DNA of 10,912 nt, taken from positions 1 to 10,912 of the forward strand of contig DLVS01000449.1 of the NCBI GenBank assembly GCA_003445095.1, given 5' to 3'. This document shows, piece by piece, positions 1-6,625 of the stretch. The notes beneath the pieces were generated by a model. It did not search any database and was not told where the DNA came from. It worked only from the letters and a program-made list of their open reading frames with translations. The position numbers were made by a program, and so were the translations under genes. Position 1 is the first letter of the stretch; the number at the start of each line of letters is the position of its first letter. Source of the DNA: Verrucomicrobiales bacterium. Lineage in GTDB: Bacteria; Verrucomicrobiota; Verrucomicrobiia; Limisphaerales; UBA9464.

Positions 1-198
1 AGTGTGCGACCGCAGCCGCCCGTAGGCTGTGTAACCGAGTTGGAGATCAAATGAGCGTCAAAAACTGTATGGACGCCAGGATGCCGCATCCTACGACTGA
101 CTGCGTCGAACCAGTTGCCGGACTTATGCCAGTCCGAGTAAGCCGATGGAGCTGCTGCAGGGTGATTCCTAGTACCTCTTCTTCCTCGACGCACTAAC
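1..198. other. Left-edge region upstream of the first gene, no confident gene
   Basis: No recognisable protein is encoded here. Frame 1 is open from the window edge to a TGA at 52-54 (17 codons, ending in VTELEIK), which could be the tail of an upstream gene but is too short to identify. Frame 3 is open from base 3 to a TAA at 195-197, one base before the next ATG. Its translation is rich in Cys, Ser and Arg and looks like no protein I know, so I treat it as chance. I see no strong sigma-70 promoter and no hairpin followed by a T-run. Confidence 0.3.
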
Positions 199-669
199 AT
201 GAACAAGGCAATCTCATTCGGCCGATATTTCGAGGATTTCGACATCGGAGACGTTTATGATCATTTTCCAGGAAAGACTATCACAGAATCAGACAATAAC
301 CTCTTTTGCCTACTTACGATGAATCACCACCCGGTGCATCTAGACTGGCAATTCGCCGAGGGAACACAGCACCAGAAGGTGCTGGTTGTTGGTACATTAG
401 TCTTCAGTTTGATTGTGGGACTGACCGTTCGGGATGTGAGTGGTCGGGCGATTGCCAACCTTGAATATGAAAGTGTGGTTCATTTGGCGCCGGTGCATAT
501 CGGAGATACTCTCCATGCCCGGACGACTGTCCTAGACAAGCAACAATCCCAATCGAAGCAAGATCGTGGCGTAGTTCAGGTCGAGACGACAGCGTCCAAT
601 CAACTTGGAAAGCCCGTCCTGCGATTTCGGCGAAAAGTGTTAGTCCCACTTCGGAATGCTACCACATAG
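199..669 (+). CDS. MaoC-family single-hotdog enoyl-CoA hydratase (mesaconyl-CoA hydratase-like)
   Basis: A 156-residue protein of the MaoC hotdog family, which reversibly hydrates short 2-enoyl-CoAs in the cytoplasm. The N-terminus (GRYFEDFDIGDVY, residues 8-20, then PGKTITESDN at 24-33) and the later VRDVSG and APVHIGDTL stretches (77-105) follow the single-domain subfamily often annotated as mesaconyl-CoA or beta-methylmalyl-CoA hydratase. The hydratase motif is MNHHPVHLD (41-49): His47 is kept, but Asn42 sits where classical (R)-hydratases carry the catalytic Asp of their D-x4-H pair. I recall Asn there in relatives of this subgroup, so it may be a subfamily trait. The next gene, a CitE-type lyase, overlaps its end by 14 nt, as expected if the pair forms and dehydrates a malyl-CoA-type product. 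An itaconyl-CoA hydratase role beside a citramalyl-CoA lyase is an alternative. The family call is firm; the substrate is not. Confidence 0.85.
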   Translation: MNKAISFGRYFEDFDIGDVYDHFPGKTITESDNNLFCLLTMNHHPVHLDWQFAEGTQHQKVLVVGTLVFSLIVGLTVRDVSGRAIANLEYESVVHLAPVHIGDTLHARTTVLDKQQSQSKQDRGVVQVETTASNQLGKPVLRFRRKVLVPLRNATT

Positions 670-1486
670 CTTCCATTTTGTCCCAGCACACAAGCCGCGC
701 TTTTTCGAACGGCTTGGGCTGCTGCCGGCGGACCGCTATATATTCGATTTGGAAGACGCGGTTCCACCCGCGGAAAAACAAGCCGCCAGGACTTTCTTGC
801 ACGAATTTCTACGTGCGAGAAAGAGTGATCATTACTTCGTCCGTATTCATGAAGCGGGGAATCGAGAGCGCGAGCGGGATCTGCATTTTCTCAGAGGATT
901 GGATTCCGTCGGGCTGGTCATCTCGAAATTCAGCGGCCGCGCCTCGTTGGAAGGAGTCGAGCGCAGCCGTGGAGCCCGGGGCCGCCCGCTAATCTTTTTG
1001 ATCGAAAGTTTTGCCAGCTTCTCAAATCTTGAGCGCGCTTTGGAAGGTGAACTGGTCCTTCCATACGGAATCGGATTAGGTTTCGAAGACATGCTTAGTT
1101 GCGTCCTCCACGACGCAGACCAGCTGATACCCCTATTGCGCCACATTCGGACAACGCTGGCCATTTGGTGTCGCGCACACGGCGTACTAGCAATTGATGG
1201 AATGTCTAGCGCTGACGAAAGTGACCCAGACTTTGAGCGGCTCTGTGTGGAGGGACGCAGCTGCGGGTTGCACGGCAAATTCTCGATCCATCCCCGACAA
1301 GTTCCGATCATTAATCGCGTTTTCTCCGCCTCCCCGGAGTCAGTACGTTGGGCTCAAAACATAGCAAGCTTGACCGGTTTGCGTGACGATTTTGGGTACG
1401 AACGCTCCGGCGATGTAATCATTACACCGCCGAAGGTGAAGAAAGCACGTTACATTCTCGAACAATTTCACAACAAGATATTATGA
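656..1486 (+). CDS. CitE/HpcH-type acyl-CoA lyase, first and more divergent copy
   Basis: A 276-residue TIM-barrel protein of the HpcH/HpaI aldolase / CitE family (malyl-CoA, methylmalyl-CoA, citramalyl-CoA and citryl lyases). These cleave or form a C-C bond between a short acyl-CoA and a 2-oxoacid such as glyoxylate or pyruvate. Visible motifs: HFVPAHKPRFF (7-17), DLEDAVPP (31-38), Arg63 in FVRIHE, Lys91 in ISKF, Glu117 in LIES and Asp145 in GFED (the expected Mg2+ ligands), AIDGMSS (179-185) and IHPRQ (211-215). The C-terminal lid, normally a variant of GKMIDAP, reads GDVIITPPK (252-260), so the usual Asp is absent. Its start overlaps the hydratase gene by 14 nt, and the N-terminal alignment supports this ATG. 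The stop overlaps the next start as ATGA. It is the less canonical of the tandem pair and may act as a thioesterase, a lyase of other specificity, or a partner subunit. Confidence 0.85.
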   Translation: MLPHSFHFVPAHKPRFFERLGLLPADRYIFDLEDAVPPAEKQAARTFLHEFLRARKSDHYFVRIHEAGNRERERDLHFLRGLDSVGLVISKFSGRASLEGVERSRGARGRPLIFLIESFASFSNLERALEGELVLPYGIGLGFEDMLSCVLHDADQLIPLLRHIRTTLAIWCRAHGVLAIDGMSSADESDPDFERLCVEGRSCGLHGKFSIHPRQVPIINRVFSASPESVRWAQNIASLTGLRDDFGYERSGDVIITPPKVKKARYILEQFHNKIL

Positions 1487-2373
1487 CCACCAGCCTCAGA
1501 ACCATGACGTTTGTGCCGGGTTATAAGGAGCGCTTTCTGGAGAAGGCTCGTTCCTTTCCATCGGACGCATTAATCTTGGATCTTGAGGATTCCGTTCCGT
1601 TGCCTAACAAGGCCGATGCCCGAGTCTTTATTCGGAACAGCCTTGAGGAGAAATGGCATCCTCAGGAAGTGTTTGTGCGGGTGAACTCGATCGATTCTGG
1701 GATGCTGATCGAGGACTTGCGAGCCACACTTCACGCCCAGACTACCGGATTCATGTTCACCAAGGCCCTGGATGAACACGATATCATCTACTTCGACAAG
1801 TTACTGGCCCAACTCGAGCGGGATGCTGGATTTCCAGTAGGGCAGTTCAAAATGTGTCCTCTCATTGAAACCGGACGGGCCGTGCTACGTGCATATGAAA
1901 TGGCCACGGCTTCCACCCGAACCGTGGCCCTTGCGTTCGGTGGCGAGGACTATCTAACCGACTTGGATGGACTGCACAAAGAACATGGGACCAGCCTGAT
2001 CGTGCCTCGGTCGCTGATTGTCATGGCAGCCAGGTCCGCCCATGTCGGTGCTATCGACACGCCCTATTTAGACATCCAGAACCTAGCTGGCTTCCAGAAG
2101 GAGGCTGAATTGGCGCGAGAACTTGGATTTTCCGGCCAACTCATTATTCATCCTAGCCAGATTGAAATCGCTAATACCGTGTTTACACCGTCGGAGCAAG
2201 AGGTGCGGGAGGCGAAGCAGATCATCGAAGTTATCCACGAAAGTGAACGGCTCGGGTCAGGAGTGGCTTTGCTGGAGGGCAAGCTGATCGGGCCTCCGAT
2301 GAGGAAACGAGCGGAACATATCCTTAATAAGATGGCAGAAATCCAGCGTACCATCGATCAGCGGTTAGAGTGA
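1483..2373 (+). CDS. CitE/HpcH-type acyl-CoA lyase, second copy (malyl-/citramalyl-CoA lyase-like)
   Basis: A 296-residue paralogue of the preceding gene, closer to the family consensus. Motifs in order: FVPGYKERF (10-18), DLEDSVP (33-39), Arg66 in FVRVNS, Lys94 in FTKA, Glu129 in LIETG, Asp156 in FGGEDYLTDL (152-161), AIDTPY (190-195) and IHPSQIEIAN (222-231). These supply the Mg2+ and 2-oxoacid binding set of CitE-like lyases. The C-terminal lid reads GKLIGPPM (266-273), with Gly where many homologues have the Asp that reaches into the partner subunit's active site. The ATG overlaps the upstream TGA (ATGA), indicating translational coupling. Next to a MaoC hydratase and B12 mutase genes, a malyl-CoA or beta-methylmalyl-CoA lyase is the simplest reading. 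(S)-citramalyl-CoA lyase is equally possible from sequence alone. Confidence 0.88.
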   Translation: MTTSLRTMTFVPGYKERFLEKARSFPSDALILDLEDSVPLPNKADARVFIRNSLEEKWHPQEVFVRVNSIDSGMLIEDLRATLHAQTTGFMFTKALDEHDIIYFDKLLAQLERDAGFPVGQFKMCPLIETGRAVLRAYEMATASTRTVALAFGGEDYLTDLDGLHKEHGTSLIVPRSLIVMAARSAHVGAIDTPYLDIQNLAGFQKEAELARELGFSGQLIIHPSQIEIANTVFTPSEQEVREAKQIIEVIHESERLGSGVALLEGKLIGPPMRKRAEHILNKMAEIQRTIDQRLE

Positions 2374-2410
2374 GACCGGCTGTCTGTTGAAGCGCAGTTT
2401 GGACAAATAT

Positions 2411-3070
2411 ATGACAAAGCGCGTTATTATTCTTGGCGGAAGCGGTATCGGTATGATCGCTGCTTCGATCCTGACTCGGCAGCGACAGGTGAAAGTGCTT
2501 GGCTTCCTCAATGATGTGCTGCCGGTGGGCAGCTCGGTGGGAAAATTCCAGCAATACGAGGTACTAGGGCGCACCGACGATTTGCCGCGCTACCTGGACC
2601 AACCGGACGTAGTGGTTTTTATCGCCTACGTTGGTCTCACGAACGAAAAGGCCACATTTGCGAAAATATCGGCATTGAATATCCCGCCCGAACGATTTTG
2701 CAATGTGATCGACCAGACAGCCGTTATCCCTGAGGGGTTTTGCCGCATCGGAAATGGTGTTCTTATCGCACCACTGTCTCAGCTCAGCACGGATACAACC
2801 ATTTCGGACAATTGCATGTTGCTGCCAAATTCATTCGTGGGGCATGATAGCTTTTTGGACCGGTTCGCCCATCTGGCAACCAACGCGGTAGTTGGAGCGA
2901 ATGTTCATGTTGGCAAGGCTGTTCATATTGGAAGCAATGCAACAATCCGGGAGAAGGTTCGGATCGGAGACTTCAGCGTAGTTGGCGCCGGAGCCGTCGT
3001 ATTAGAACATGTGCCAGAGAACAGCATAGTCGTCGGCAATCCAGCTCGCCTTTTGCGACATAAGGAGTAG
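2411..3070 (+). CDS. PglD/NeuD-type left-handed beta-helix acyltransferase
   Basis: A 219-residue protein of the NeuD/PglD/VioB family, which transfers an acyl group (usually acetyl) from CoA to an amino or hydroxyl group of a sugar or nucleotide sugar. Residues 1-35 form a Rossmann-like sugar-nucleotide domain beginning [14 protein letters not shown]. From about residue 103 there are hexapeptide repeats of a trimeric left-handed beta-helix. His145 (FVGHD) is the probable catalytic base, and His154 lies in [11 protein letters not shown]. The C-terminus [10 protein letters not shown] is typical. I chose the ATG at 2411, preceded by GGAC at 2401-2404, because the family starts right at the first beta-strand; the frame also allows a TTG at 2387. 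It lies 37 nt after the lyase and 32 nt before the mutase, so it is embedded in an acyl-CoA operon. That makes a non-acetyl acyl donor worth considering (inference). Confidence 0.85.
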   Translation: MTKRVIILGGSGIGMIAASILTRQRQVKVLGFLNDVLPVGSSVGKFQQYEVLGRTDDLPRYLDQPDVVVFIAYVGLTNEKATFAKISALNIPPERFCNVIDQTAVIPEGFCRIGNGVLIAPLSQLSTDTTISDNCMLLPNSFVGHDSFLDRFAHLATNAVVGANVHVGKAVHIGSNATIREKVRIGDFSVVGAGAVVLEHVPENSIVVGNPARLLRHKE

Positions 3071-3102
3071 TCGGTGCCGCGAAGCACTCCGGAATTCTAT
3101 TG

Positions 3103-4743
3103 ATGAGCGAACTAGACGCAATTCGATTAGCCGAAGGGAATTGGCAACGTACGACGAAGGGCACCACTTCGCCGACAGCCGCTGAGCAACCGTTGCTTTA
3201 CACTCCACTCAACTTAGGTGGGACTCCGTATCTTAACGCCATTGGCTTTCCCGGATTCTATCCATTCACTCGAGGCATTTACCCCACAATGTATCGGGGG
3301 CGTCTGTGGACGATGCGGCAGTATGCGGGGTTTGGCGCAGCCGAAGATTCCAACGCCCGCTATCGCTACCTCCTCGAACAAGGCCAAACCGGCCTGTCGG
3401 TCGCCTTTGACCTCCCGACACAGATTGGTTACGACTCTGATCATCCGATGGCAGTAGGCGAGGTGGGGAAGGTCGGAGTGGCCATTGACAGTATTGCTGA
3501 CTTCGAAGTGCTGCTCGGTGGAATTCCTTTGGACCAGATTTCCCTCTCCATGACCATCAATGCTACGGCAGCGATCCTCCTGGCGATGTTCGTGGTCGCC
3601 GGGGAGAAGCGAGGCGTGGCCCCACAGGCGCTTCGTGGAACGGTTCAGAATGACATTCTCAAAGAGTACATTGCGCGCGGCACCTACATTTTTCCCCCGG
3701 AGCCTTCTCTGCGTCTCGTGGCCGACATTATCGAATTCTGTGCGCATGAAATGCCGCGGTTTAACGCTATCAGCGTCAGCGGTTACCACATTCGCGAGGC
3801 GGGTTCCACTGCGTCCCAAGAGGTCGCTTTTACCTTGGCCGATGGATTGGTGTATTGCGAAGCGGCGCTCCACCGCGGCTTAGCGATCGATGCATTTGCG
3901 CCGCAACTTAGCTTTTTCTTTGCAGCTCATAACAATGTTCTTGAAGAAACTGCCAAGTTTCGGGCAGCTCGCCGACTTTGGGCGCGCCTGATTCGGGACC
4001 GTTACGGCCCGAAAGATTCAAAATCGATGCAGCTGCGGTTTCACGCCCAGACCGCCGGATCCGCGCTCGCGGCCCAGCAGCCACAAAACAACATTGTTCG
4101 AGTCGCTCTCCAAGCCGCCGCCGCCATCTTGGGCGGAGCTCAGAGCTTGCACACCAATTCCTGGGACGAAGCCCTCGCCTTGCCCAGTGAGGAGGCCGCT
4201 CACCTCGCGCTCCGAACCCAGCAAATTCTTGCTCATGAATCCGGGCTTGCCGACACGGTGGATCCTGTTGGAGGTTCCTACTGCGTCGAGGCGATGACGG
4301 ATCGTATTGAAGCTGAAGCGACCGATTACTTGAAGCGGATCGACGATGCTGGCGGCATGTTACGGGCAGTCTCCGACGGCTACGTACAGCGCGAGATTGA
4401 GCAGGCCGCCTATTCCTATCAGCAGAAGGTCGAGAAAGGAGAGCGCATTGTGGTTGGCAGCAACCGGTTTCAGGAGGAATCTAATGGCGCCCTCGAACTA
4501 CCGGAGATTGGCCCAGATATTGGTGAACGGCAGATTGAGAAACTCAAGCAGGTTCGTCAGTCTCGTGACACAAGCCAAGTTGCCCAAGCGCTCAGCACCG
4601 TCCGGGAGACGGCGCATGGCGGCGGGAATTTGATGCCCCCCATCATCGCCGCCGTGCGAGCCTCTGCCACGGTGGGTGAAATTGCTGACGCCCTGCGGCA
4701 AGTATTCGGGATCTACAATCCGCATATATCAGGAAATAGGTAA
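3103..4743 (+). CDS. Methylmalonyl-CoA mutase, large catalytic subunit (split type, lacks B12 domain)
   Basis: A 546-residue catalytic chain of a coenzyme-B12-dependent acyl-CoA mutase, which interconverts succinyl-CoA and (R)-methylmalonyl-CoA by radical rearrangement. The barrel signature [18 protein letters not shown] starts at residue 60. Tyr74 and Arg192 ([10 protein letters not shown]) match Tyr89 and Arg207 of the Propionibacterium enzyme, which hold the substrate carboxylate; isobutyryl-CoA and 2-hydroxyisobutyryl-CoA mutases replace both, so a dicarboxylic acyl-CoA substrate is indicated. His229 (SGYH) and Gln316 (HAQTAG) are also present. Odd: FAPQLSFF (265-272) has Gln268 where methylmalonyl-CoA mutases normally have Arg (Arg283 by my alignment). 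There is no cobalamin domain; the next gene supplies it, overlapping by one base (TAATG). I chose ATG 3103 over the TTG at 3100. Ethylmalonyl-CoA mutase is the main alternative. Confidence 0.93.
   Translation: MSELDAIRLAEGNWQRTTKGTTSPTAAEQPLLYTPLNLGGTPYLNAIGFPGFYPFTRGIYPTMYRGRLWTMRQYAGFGAAEDSNARYRYLLEQGQTGLSVAFDLPTQIGYDSDHPMAVGEVGKVGVAIDSIADFEVLLGGIPLDQISLSMTINATAAILLAMFVVAGEKRGVAPQALRGTVQNDILKEYIARGTYIFPPEPSLRLVADIIEFCAHEMPRFNAISVSGYHIREAGSTASQEVAFTLADGLVYCEAALHRGLAIDAFAPQLSFFFAAHNNVLEETAKFRAARRLWARLIRDRYGPKDSKSMQLRFHAQTAGSALAAQQPQNNIVRVALQAAAAILGGAQSLHTNSWDEALALPSEEAAHLALRTQQILAHESGLADTVDPVGGSYCVEAMTDRIEAEATDYLKRIDDAGGMLRAVSDGYVQREIEQAAYSYQQKVEKGERIVVGSNRFQEESNGALELPEIGPDIGERQIEKLKQVRQSRDTSQVAQALSTVRETAHGGGNLMPPIIAAVRASATVGEIADALRQVFGIYNPHISGNR
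4731..4740 (+). promoter_or_regulatory. Ribosome binding site for the B12-binding subunit
   Basis: The purine-rich AGGAAATAGG lies inside the last codons of the mutase large-subunit gene, with AGGA eight bases before the ATG at 4743. It is one of the clearer Shine-Dalgarno sequences in the window and supports a start overlapping the upstream stop. This would keep the two mutase subunits in balance. Confidence 0.6.
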
Positions 4744-5162
4744 TGCCTATGAGGACTACTCCGGTGCGGGTTTTGATTGCTAAGGTCGGTCTGGACGGCC
4801 ATGACCGCGGCGCCAAGTTCGTCGCCCAAGCGTTGCGCGACCGTGGATATGAGGTGATCTATACCGGAATTCGCCGGACGCCCGAGGAGGTTGTCAACAT
4901 AGCGATAACTGAAGACGTTCAGTTTCTCGGAATTAGCACCTTGAGCGGTGGACACAAGGCCCTGTGTCCGAAGGTTGCGTCCTTGCTAAAAGCACAAGGC
5001 GCTAGTGACATCATCCTATTCGCTGGTGGAATCATTCCTCCGACCGACCTCCCCACTTTACAAGCACAAGGCGTTCGCGCGGTATTTGGTCCCGGAACCA
5101 GTATCGATCAAATTGTCGCATTTATGGAAAAAGCCCATGCCAAACCTGCCAGAGTTGCTTGA
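4743..5162 (+). CDS. Methylmalonyl-CoA mutase, small cobalamin-binding subunit
   Basis: A 139-residue flavodoxin-like B12-binding protein that carries adenosylcobalamin for the catalytic chain encoded just upstream. The diagnostic base-off/His-on motif D-x-H-x-x-G is intact as DGHDRG (18-23), with His20 as the expected lower axial cobalt ligand. The later cobalamin-tail contacts are also present: S-x-L as STL (65-67) and GG (95-96, in FAGGIIP). Its length is normal for a stand-alone subunit. The start shares one base with the upstream stop and the end overlaps the GTPase gene by 26 nt, so all three partners of the mutase assembly are coupled. A short near-repeat, AGCACAAGGCG, occurs at about 4990 and 5063 and encodes the similar peptides KAQGA and QAQGV; I attach no function to it. 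Confidence 0.93.
   Translation: MPMRTTPVRVLIAKVGLDGHDRGAKFVAQALRDRGYEVIYTGIRRTPEEVVNIAITEDVQFLGISTLSGGHKALCPKVASLLKAQGASDIILFAGGIIPPTDLPTLQAQGVRAVFGPGTSIDQIVAFMEKAHAKPARVA
5126..5130 (+). promoter_or_regulatory. Ribosome binding site deciding the GTPase start
   Basis: GGAAA lies six bases before the ATG at 5137. It favours that start over the in-frame upstream start at 5005, whose extra 44 residues would lie wholly inside the cobalamin-subunit gene and look like no family extension. Confidence 0.45.
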
Positions 5163-6114
5163 AGGAGTAAAAGCCAGGCAGGTCCGAGCATTAGCCAAGG
5201 CCATTTCACTTGCGGAAAACGCCCCGAGTTCCGCGGAGCACTTGCTAGCCGGCCTGGGGTCCGTGGCCCCACGGTCACTAGTCGTTGGGATCACTGGTGC
5301 CACGGGCGTCGGGAAAAGCACGTTGATCAAAGCCCTGATCGAACAAGGGTTGAAGGATGACCTCCGCATAGCGGTGTTGGCGGTGGATCCCAGCAGCCCA
5401 CTGTCCGGAGGGGCACTGCTGGGCGATCGAATTCGGATGGTGGTGCCCGAGACCGAACCGGAGCGGCTATTCATCCGGAGCCTTTCCTCTCGAGGCAACG
5501 ACGGTGGCGTGTCACGCGGAATTGCGGTTACGATCCAGTTGGTGCGTCATGCCGGTTATGACGTCGTCTTGGTCGAAACAACTGGTGCAGGCCAATGCGA
5601 ATTCGACGTGGTGCGTTTCGTGGATTTGGTCTGCGTGCTGTTGGCGGAGGGATTCGGTGACGAACTTCAGGCCATGAAATCTGGCCTCATGGAGATTGCC
5701 GACCTTTTGGTAATAAATAAATGTCGCCGACCAGGCACTGCAAACCTGCACCGCGAGTTGGAGAGTCACCTAGCCCATTCGTCCCGCTTCGAGCGATTTG
5801 GGCTACTTCAGCCGCCCGTCCTATTAACCGACGCCCTCTCCGGTAACGGAATCGCAGAGCTTTGGCTTCGGCTCAAGGCGTTAGCGCAAGATGAGGCGTG
5901 CCTGGCGGCCTGTGCTCGGAAGCGTCAGCACCTTGCGCACTACAGCGCAGTAGCGTCGATTTTGGAGTTGCTAAAAGGCCGTCTGCTGGCACGGCTACGA
6001 GAAGACTCAGTCAGCGTCAACATCGCCACACTCCCCCCCCTGGAGCTCCGCCGATGGCTACTTGAAGTGTGTCACGAAGAGTTGTCTCGAAAACACTATG
6101 CCGAAGAAAATTGA
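5137..6114 (+). CDS. MeaB/ArgK-family G3E GTPase, mutase chaperone, with altered G4 motif
   Basis: A 325-residue P-loop protein of the MeaB/MMAA/ArgK family, which loads cobalamin onto acyl-CoA mutases and protects or repairs them using GTP. The P-loop is GATGVGKST (54-62). Switch regions include VDPSSPLSGGALLGDRIRM (from 83) and ETTGAGQCEFD (147-157, usually ETVGVGQSE), followed by GDELQAMKSGLMEIAD (174-189). The guanine-specificity motif NKxD reads NKCR (194-197): Asn and Lys are kept but Asp is replaced by Arg, while the following RPG still matches the family. I re-read the codons (AAT AAA TGT CGC) and see no frameshift. Helical C-terminal dimerisation sequence follows to the normal family length. 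A C8 run at 6033-6040 lies in the last tenth of the gene. The family assignment is firm; GTP dependence is doubtful. Confidence 0.9.
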   Translation: MPNLPELLEGVKARQVRALAKAISLAENAPSSAEHLLAGLGSVAPRSLVVGITGATGVGKSTLIKALIEQGLKDDLRIAVLAVDPSSPLSGGALLGDRIRMVVPETEPERLFIRSLSSRGNDGGVSRGIAVTIQLVRHAGYDVVLVETTGAGQCEFDVVRFVDLVCVLLAEGFGDELQAMKSGLMEIADLLVINKCRRPGTANLHRELESHLAHSSRFERFGLLQPPVLLTDALSGNGIAELWLRLKALAQDEACLAACARKRQHLAHYSAVASILELLKGRLLARLREDSVSVNIATLPPLELRRWLLEVCHEELSRKHYAEEN

Positions 6115-6535
6115 CCACATCGCAATCGCTGTCCGGTCCCTCGCCGAAGGAGAAGCATTGCTGAACGCTCTTGGCTTTACCTGTGAACGACAAGAATTGA
6201 TCGAAGAGCAGGGAGTCCGAGTAGCCTTCTTCGATGTTGCCGGTGTCCACGTCGAGTTGTTGGAACCGTTGAGTGCCGAAGGACCCATCCGCCGATTTTT
6301 GGGCGACCGCCTAGCAGTGGTCCATCACCTAGCTTTCGCCTCAAATGACATTGAAGCCGAGATGGCCGCGCTCCAAGCAAAGGGCATGCGTTTCATTGAT
6401 CCTGAGCCTAGAAATGGCTCGCGCGGCAAAAGGATAGCCTTCATCCACCCTAAATCATCTGCCAGCCTCCTGATCGAATTGTGTCAGGACGTAGCGGTTG
6501 AACAACCGAAAGTCGTGGCGCCTGAAATAACTTAG
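6098..6535 (+). CDS. Methylmalonyl-CoA epimerase (VOC superfamily)
   Basis: A 145-residue vicinal-oxygen-chelate protein that interconverts (R)- and (S)-methylmalonyl-CoA through an enolate held by a divalent metal. The two beta-alpha-beta-beta-beta modules are recognisable. Metal-site residues are His7 (DHIAIAV), a Glu in VELLEP (52-57), His77 (HHLAF) and Glu127 (LIEL). The catalytic-region Glu is present in EEQGVRVAF (36-44), and IAFIHPKS (113-120) is the usual epimerase signature. The start at 6098 fits the family N-terminus and overlaps the GTPase gene by 17 nt; an upstream in-frame TTG at 6062 would add an implausible 12 residues. The epimerase completes a mutase, chaperone and epimerase set. 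No propionyl-CoA carboxylase or methylmalonyl-CoA decarboxylase is present to use its product. Confidence 0.92.
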   Translation: MPKKIDHIAIAVRSLAEGEALLNALGFTCERQELIEEQGVRVAFFDVAGVHVELLEPLSAEGPIRRFLGDRLAVVHHLAFASNDIEAEMAALQAKGMRFIDPEPRNGSRGKRIAFIHPKSSASLLIELCQDVAVEQPKVVAPEIT

Positions 6536-6625
6536 TCCCGGTGAGTATAAGCATCCTGCTAAGCCCTCAAGTTCTTCCGCCGATATTTAGTAGGTCATTG
6601 ATCCGTCCGATCTGCTGACAATTTA
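6536..6625 (+). other. 90-nt spacer between the CoA module and the glycan module
   Basis: The gap separates the epimerase stop from the first glycosyltransferase start. I found no stable hairpin with a T-run, and no promoter with both boxes well placed. It could hold an internal promoter too weak to recognise by eye. As it stands nothing argues against read-through from the upstream operon. Confidence 0.4.

Noticed and set aside
39..71. Possible promoter (TTGGAG with a TGTAT-like -10)
   Set aside because: The spacing is about 19 nt and both boxes match poorly, and it lies far from the first start.
3..197. Frame-3 open stretch ending one base before the first gene
   Set aside because: The 64 open codons reach the window edge, but the translation is rich in Cys, Ser and Arg and has no recognisable motif. 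An open run of this length can occur by chance.
3214..3873. 219-codon open frame on the - strand inside the mutase gene
   Set aside because: It is antisense to a strongly conserved protein, and its translation shows no family features. It is a codon-bias shadow.
4990..5073. Near-repeat AGCACAAGGCG twice in the cobalamin-subunit gene
   Set aside because: Both copies encode similar in-frame peptides within conserved protein sequence. They look like coincidence rather than a mobile or regulatory repeat.
5005..5136. N-terminal extension of the GTPase gene from an upstream start
   Set aside because: It lies wholly within the cobalamin-subunit gene, has no family counterpart, and the ATG at 5137 has a better ribosome binding site.
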